The notes beneath the pieces are model-generated. The model made no database searches and was not told the origin of the DNA. It saw nothing but the letters and a program-made list of their open reading frames with translations. From positions 86,660,895 to 86,724,894 of the forward strand of contig OY294044.1 of the NCBI GenBank assembly GCA_958510825.1: DNA of 64,000 nt, in the 5' to 3' direction. Numbering within the stretch: the first letter of the stretch is position 1; the number at the start of each line of letters is the position of its first letter. This document shows positions 55,901-61,900 of the stretch, in pieces. Both the position numbers and the translations under genes were made by a program. Source of the DNA: Brachypterus glaber. Its lineage: Eukaryota > Arthropoda > Insecta > Coleoptera > Kateretidae.

Positions 55901-58900
55901 TATTAAGCTTAAGTGAACATGGTTTATTAAACCTAATCCAACTAACCTAGTTAGTATAATCTATGGAAATGAAATTCCTTAATTTTAATTATACGAAAAA
56001 ATATTTTTGTCACAAAATATCAAAATATACTGTGGGATTTTTAAAATAAATAAATTCGATAACTATGAAAATAATATTTTTCAGGAAAAATCCTCAGACG
56101 GGTAGATTTTTATTTCGAGCGGGATATCTCTTGAATTACTCAAACAAGCGACGTCATAATTTCTGTCATCAAGTTTAAATATGACCATAATTTGAAGTAA
56201 TTCCGCATGAGAGTTATATGTATTATTAAAAGATGTCCCACTCAAAATAAATACTATCAGAGGATTTTTTCTAAAAAATATTATTTTCAGAGTTATAAAA
56301 TTTATTAATTTTGAAAATATCACAATGTATATTATATTTAGGGGCTGTCCATATATTACGTAATGCGCCTGGGGGGGGGGTCAGAGAATTTGTTACAGTT
56401 TGTGACAGGGGGGAGGGGGGGGGGGTCTAAGTAAACGTTACTTAACGGAATTTGATAAATTTATTGTTTATTTCCTAAGCTTGGTAGATGTATTTTTGTT
56501 TGAACATAAATTACTATTTAGTGGCCCATAATTCCCATTTTCACACAAAAATTGACGAAACTATGCATATTTAAATAATATTGTAATCAGTAAAAAAACT
56601 GCTGACATTGATATTAAAAAAAAAAATCTTACGGACCTGTTCTTGCGTGATCTTGCCGATGAATCATCGGCGATGATACATTTTCGCGCGGAATGTGTAC
56701 TCACAGAACACTAATGTGTGTACTATTTTGTGTACCTGTGCATAAACAATATACGTGTTATATGTGACACTCAGTGTATGTTATACTATATTTTAGGTTT
56801 ATGTTTGTTTTGTCGAGAACAACGAATCAATAGTGAAAATACAGTTAAATTTATTACGAAACAAAATTTTTATATTGTTACGCGTTACGCAGGGGGGGGG
56901 GGTGTTGGTAAATGTGACAGTTTGTTACACAGGGGGGAGGGAGGTAATTTTTTTTGAAAAATTGCGTTACGTAATATATGGACAGCCCCTTATTTAGTAC
57001 TATAAAGACAAAATAATACCTATTATTATATAAAATGAACTTTAAAAGCCATTAACATTTATAAAAAGCAGATAAGTCGTTCATTGTAAACAACTTATTA
57101 ATAAAATTCTATTTTTAAATTTAAATTTGTTTAAAATTGTAAATAATTTTTTTGTTGGATAAATAATGTATGCAACTCGTCGGGAAAGTGGTTTTTCGAA
57201 TTTATTTTTTATTTCAGCTTGAAAAACGTTTACTTTCGCGTCTAAAGCGCCGCGGCGTTTACACGTAGGCTCCAGTGTATCTGCAGCAGTTTTTTAGCAA
57301 ATCTGAAACCAGCAATGTTCTTCTTGGTTGCTGATTGGATAAAAACCTGTTGCCGCGATAATGTTGCTCAAGTTTAAAAGCCGCTTACATACACAAAAAA
57401 ATATTTTAACTAGGCTAAAGTGACACTTTCATTACATGTGCACAAGTCAATTGAAAGTATAAAAAATATACTTACAAAAAAGCTTGACATTTACCCTACA
57501 TTATAATATACACACAAAATAATTCTGTTTAAAAACTAATTATAGATTTATTGGTATTGTTATTTTAAATTACTGGCGTTTCAACAAACACGCCTTTCCA
57601 CGATTCTCTCCAATACGCTCACGTGTAACTGACCATTTTATTTTTAGCATGTTACTATAGCACCATATTTAAAGTGGATTTAACCATACTACAGTTAAGT
57701 TATGTGATTGTTGAATTAACTATTCTAGGGTTATCAACTCAATATAAAACAAGCCGTGAAGATATGTAATGCTACGCATTTTATTATACATATTACTTTT
57801 TTTTGCGAAAAACGAAAAATTATTGAAAAACAAAAAATGCTTAATAAAATAAAATGATAGGTTTTTCATTTTTTATAAAAGTTTACCTCCCATAACTTTT
57901 TTGTTTTTGGGGAATTATTTAAAACTGGTAGAATTGATCCTTATAATAAAAGTAATTTTTTCTGAAAAAGTTACGTTAATCGAAATTTTCTTTCAGCTTT
58001 TTCCGATTTTTTTTTTTAAGTTTAACCCCCCATAACTTTTTTGTTTTTGGGGGGATTAATTTCAAAAATAATAGGAATCTTCCCATCATAGAACTTGATT
58101 TTTCCTAAAAATTTCAAGTCGATCGCATTATTTGTTATTGAGTTATCGTGTTAACAAAAATCATGACATCGGACGGAACGACGGACAGACCGACGGACGA
58201 ACGGACAAAAAACGAAGTTTCTTATTTTTTCATGAAAAAAATTTGTATCCAAGACTTTTTGTCAAGGACGATTTTTAAAAAATATGGAAAAATCAAAACT
58301 ACTATACTATTCTAGCGCAGGCGCTATGAATAGTATAATAATGTCATTATTAAATTAACCATAGCAATAAACAATATAGTTTAAATAGACGTTATTTTGT
58401 TCGTAGTTATGCTTAAAAGCACGTGTTAAGTGTTACGTGTGACTTACCCAAATATAATCCATAAAACTATCCTTGTTACGAAGCTTGGAGTAGAATTAGT
58501 TAATAAACGAGGTTAGTATTAGCGTGCTCTAGCTTATTTACTTACTAAAACTAGGGTTGTTTATGCCTAATATGATTGGTTTATTGAATTCAAGAGTATT
58601 CAGAAAGAAACTACCTACATATCTATGTAGTAAAATACTTATTCAAAAATATTTTAAAACATTATACATCATAATTTTTGTTTTAAGTCTTAAAGTTTGT
58701 TTAAAAAAAAACTGTTTTTGGAATTTACATATGAAAATTCTTGAAATTTTCTGGATTTTGATATGTGTATTTGAACCGGTTTTCATCAGAAGTTTTTAAA
58801 AAATACTTAAAAAAATTATCATAATTTTTGTTTTAAGTCTTAAAGTTTGTTAAAAAAAACTGTTTTTGGAATTTCCTTAGGAAAATTCATGAAATTTTTT

Positions 58901-61900
58901 GGAATTTCCTTAGGAAATTGATGAAATTTTCTGGATTTTGATATATGTATTTGAACCGGTTTTCATCAGAAGTTTTAAAAAAATACTTAAAAACATTATC
59001 ATAATTTTTGTTTTAAGTCTTAAACTTTGTTTAAAAAAACTGTTTTTGGAATTTCCATATGAAAATTTATGATATTTTCTGGATTTTGATGTCTGTATTT
59101 GAACCGGTTTTCATCAGAAGTTTTAAAAAAATACTTAAAAACATTATCATAATTTTTGTTTTAAGTCTTAAAGTTTGTTTAAAAAAACTGTTTTTGGAAT
59201 TTCCATATGAAAATGTATGAAATTTTCTGGATTTTGATGTCTGTATTTGAACCAGTTTTCATCAGAAGTTTTTAAAAAATACTTAAAAACATTATCATAA
59301 TTTTTGTTTTAAGTCTTAAAGTTTGTTTAAAAAAACTGTTTTTGGAATTTCCATATGAAAATTTATGAAATTTTCTGGATTTTGATGTCTGTATTTGAAC
59401 CGGTTTTCATCAGAAGTTTTTAAAAAATACTTAAAAACATTATCATAATTTTTGTTTTAAGTCTTAAAGCTTGTTTAAAAAAACTGTTTTTGGAATTTCC
59501 ATATGAAAATTTATGAAATTTTCTGGATTTTGATGTCTGTATTTGAACCGGTTTTCATCAGAAGTTTTTAAAAAATACTTAAAAACATTATCATAATTTT
59601 TGTTTTAAGTCTTAAAGTTTGTTTAAAAAAACTGTTTTTGGAATCTGATGAATGAAATTTTCTGGATTTTGATATGTGTATTTGGACTGGTTTTCATCAA
59701 AATTTTTTGGACACTCAGATATTGCCGGATAAGCCAGATAATTCGGATAATTTAATTATTATTTAATTTCATTTTAACGAAGTTTCGCTTTAGAACAGTA
59801 TAATTTAGTTCTATTACAAATTTAACTTTTAAAGGAATACTGCATAACTCGAATAATTCGTATAACTTGATTAACGGGAAGTCTAAATTAGGGTGACCAG
59901 ATGATTTTTTTTATATTTTTTGATTTTTTGATGTTTTACCGTTAACTTTTACCCCCAAATAAAAAGTCCCCGGAAATCGGGGACATATGGTCACCCTAGT
60001 CTAAATTAATAACACCCGCTCAAAAAAAAACTTCAATTACTCCCAGCTAGATTAAATTTTTTTTTGCGCTAAAAATTACTTTGAAAATGAAAACGCTCGC
60101 TGACCCTCAAAGTACGTTGCTTCCCTCTTATGGAAAAATAGTTTTGGTTAGATTTGGCTGAAATTTGGATTTATTAATATATCATAGTTCCCGATTTTAT
60201 TTATGATAAAAAGTTTCTTCTGACGAAACTTACAAAATTTAATAGTTTAGGTGCTAATTTTTAGGAGCTAGCTAGTCAGCAAGCTTTTTTTTCTATTAAA
60301 TTCGTTTTTGGCGCACAAAAATACGTAAGACATGGGCCTGTGTAATTATACAGGTTTATCAATAACTGGCATGCCAAAATTTAAGACGTGATTCTAGATC
60401 CAAAAATATCAAAAAAAGTTCCTATAAAGGTTGGTCCGGAAATGAGCCCTATAGGGAGCTACGGCCCTTTAAAATTGTAATAAAAATAAGGTTTTTAATT
60501 AATAACTCTGGTACCCTTTAAGCTAGAGTGGAGAGCTTTTGCATGTATACTAGTATTAATAGCAATAGGGCAATAGTTTACGTTAATTTATTTTTTTGAA
60601 TTTATCCAGATGCGTGTCTAGACGGACATAATATATGAGGTTTAACACATTTTTGCCCCAAACTTTTTTATGTGTATGTTTTTTGAATTTTTGTAAAAAA
60701 TACAGATTCTTGAGTAAAAGTACATAAAAAATATTATATAGTATAACACTGTAGGACCAACCCTTTTCCAAAAAAAATGCAATTAGAGGAAGTCACATTT
60801 TGTGCCACCAAAAACGTTACTTTTTAAACGGTTATTACTCTTTTAATATTAAATTTTGGTGTTTTGGCGAAGCATACTTTTTTGCTCAGTTTTAAATGAA
60901 GAATCGCCCTGAAGCATTACAATTTTATTAATGCTTTTTTTTTTGTTCCCCATTAAATATGTCATCTTCGAAGGACCGTAGCTCCCTTAGGGCTCATTTC
61001 TGGACCAACCTTTATAGAGACTTTTTTTATATTTTTGAATGTAGAATCACCTCCTAAATTTTGGCATGGCAGTTACTGATCACCCTGTATGTAAATAAAG
61101 AAGCTTCATTTAAATATTTTACAATTTAACAAAAAACAAGGAACGCATATAAATAAAATACCAAAAGGTCAACCTGATTCTTAAAACTTGCCAGAACAGT
61201 TTTTTTAGTACTATCTACTTATAGTTCATATAAAAGCTATAGTTCGTTTCTGAATAACTTTTAATAAGTAATGTGATTCTATATAATACTCCAAGTGCTA
61301 ATTAAATGGAAATTGTATACTAGTTAGGTGATAATTTTGTAATGTTAAAAAAAAACGGCGCATGACATTTACCACGCTCAAGAGAAATACCGCGTGCATA
61401 AGACATTTACTGCGCCATAAATAATTTCCACAATGATTATAATACGCAGAAATAACCTCGCCAAACTGTTTGGCTAATTTTACACTAAATATTCATAATT
61501 ACATATTATAATTAAATAAAAAAATAGGTACCAGAAAAATGATAAATCTGTTACATTTAGGCCTATTATATTCACCCAAAAGTAATGTTTCTATTGACGT
61601 TACCAACAGGATAAATGCTGAATTCCGCTTTGTCATTGGTGATTGCTATGCGACCTAGAAACGCTACCAAATAGATAACTTTACTTAAAGGTAAATATGA
61701 TGGTCGTTAAATAAAAAAAAAACATTGAACTGCACTATTAATATACAGTAATGACTCGATAATCCGAATATTCGGTAATCCGAATGACTTGATAATCCGA
61801 ACGATAAAATTCGGACTATAAAGTACAGTACTTTGTAGTCCGCATGCGGATTATCGAGTCTTTACTGTATTGGCGCAATAAATGTTTCACTTGTGTACGA

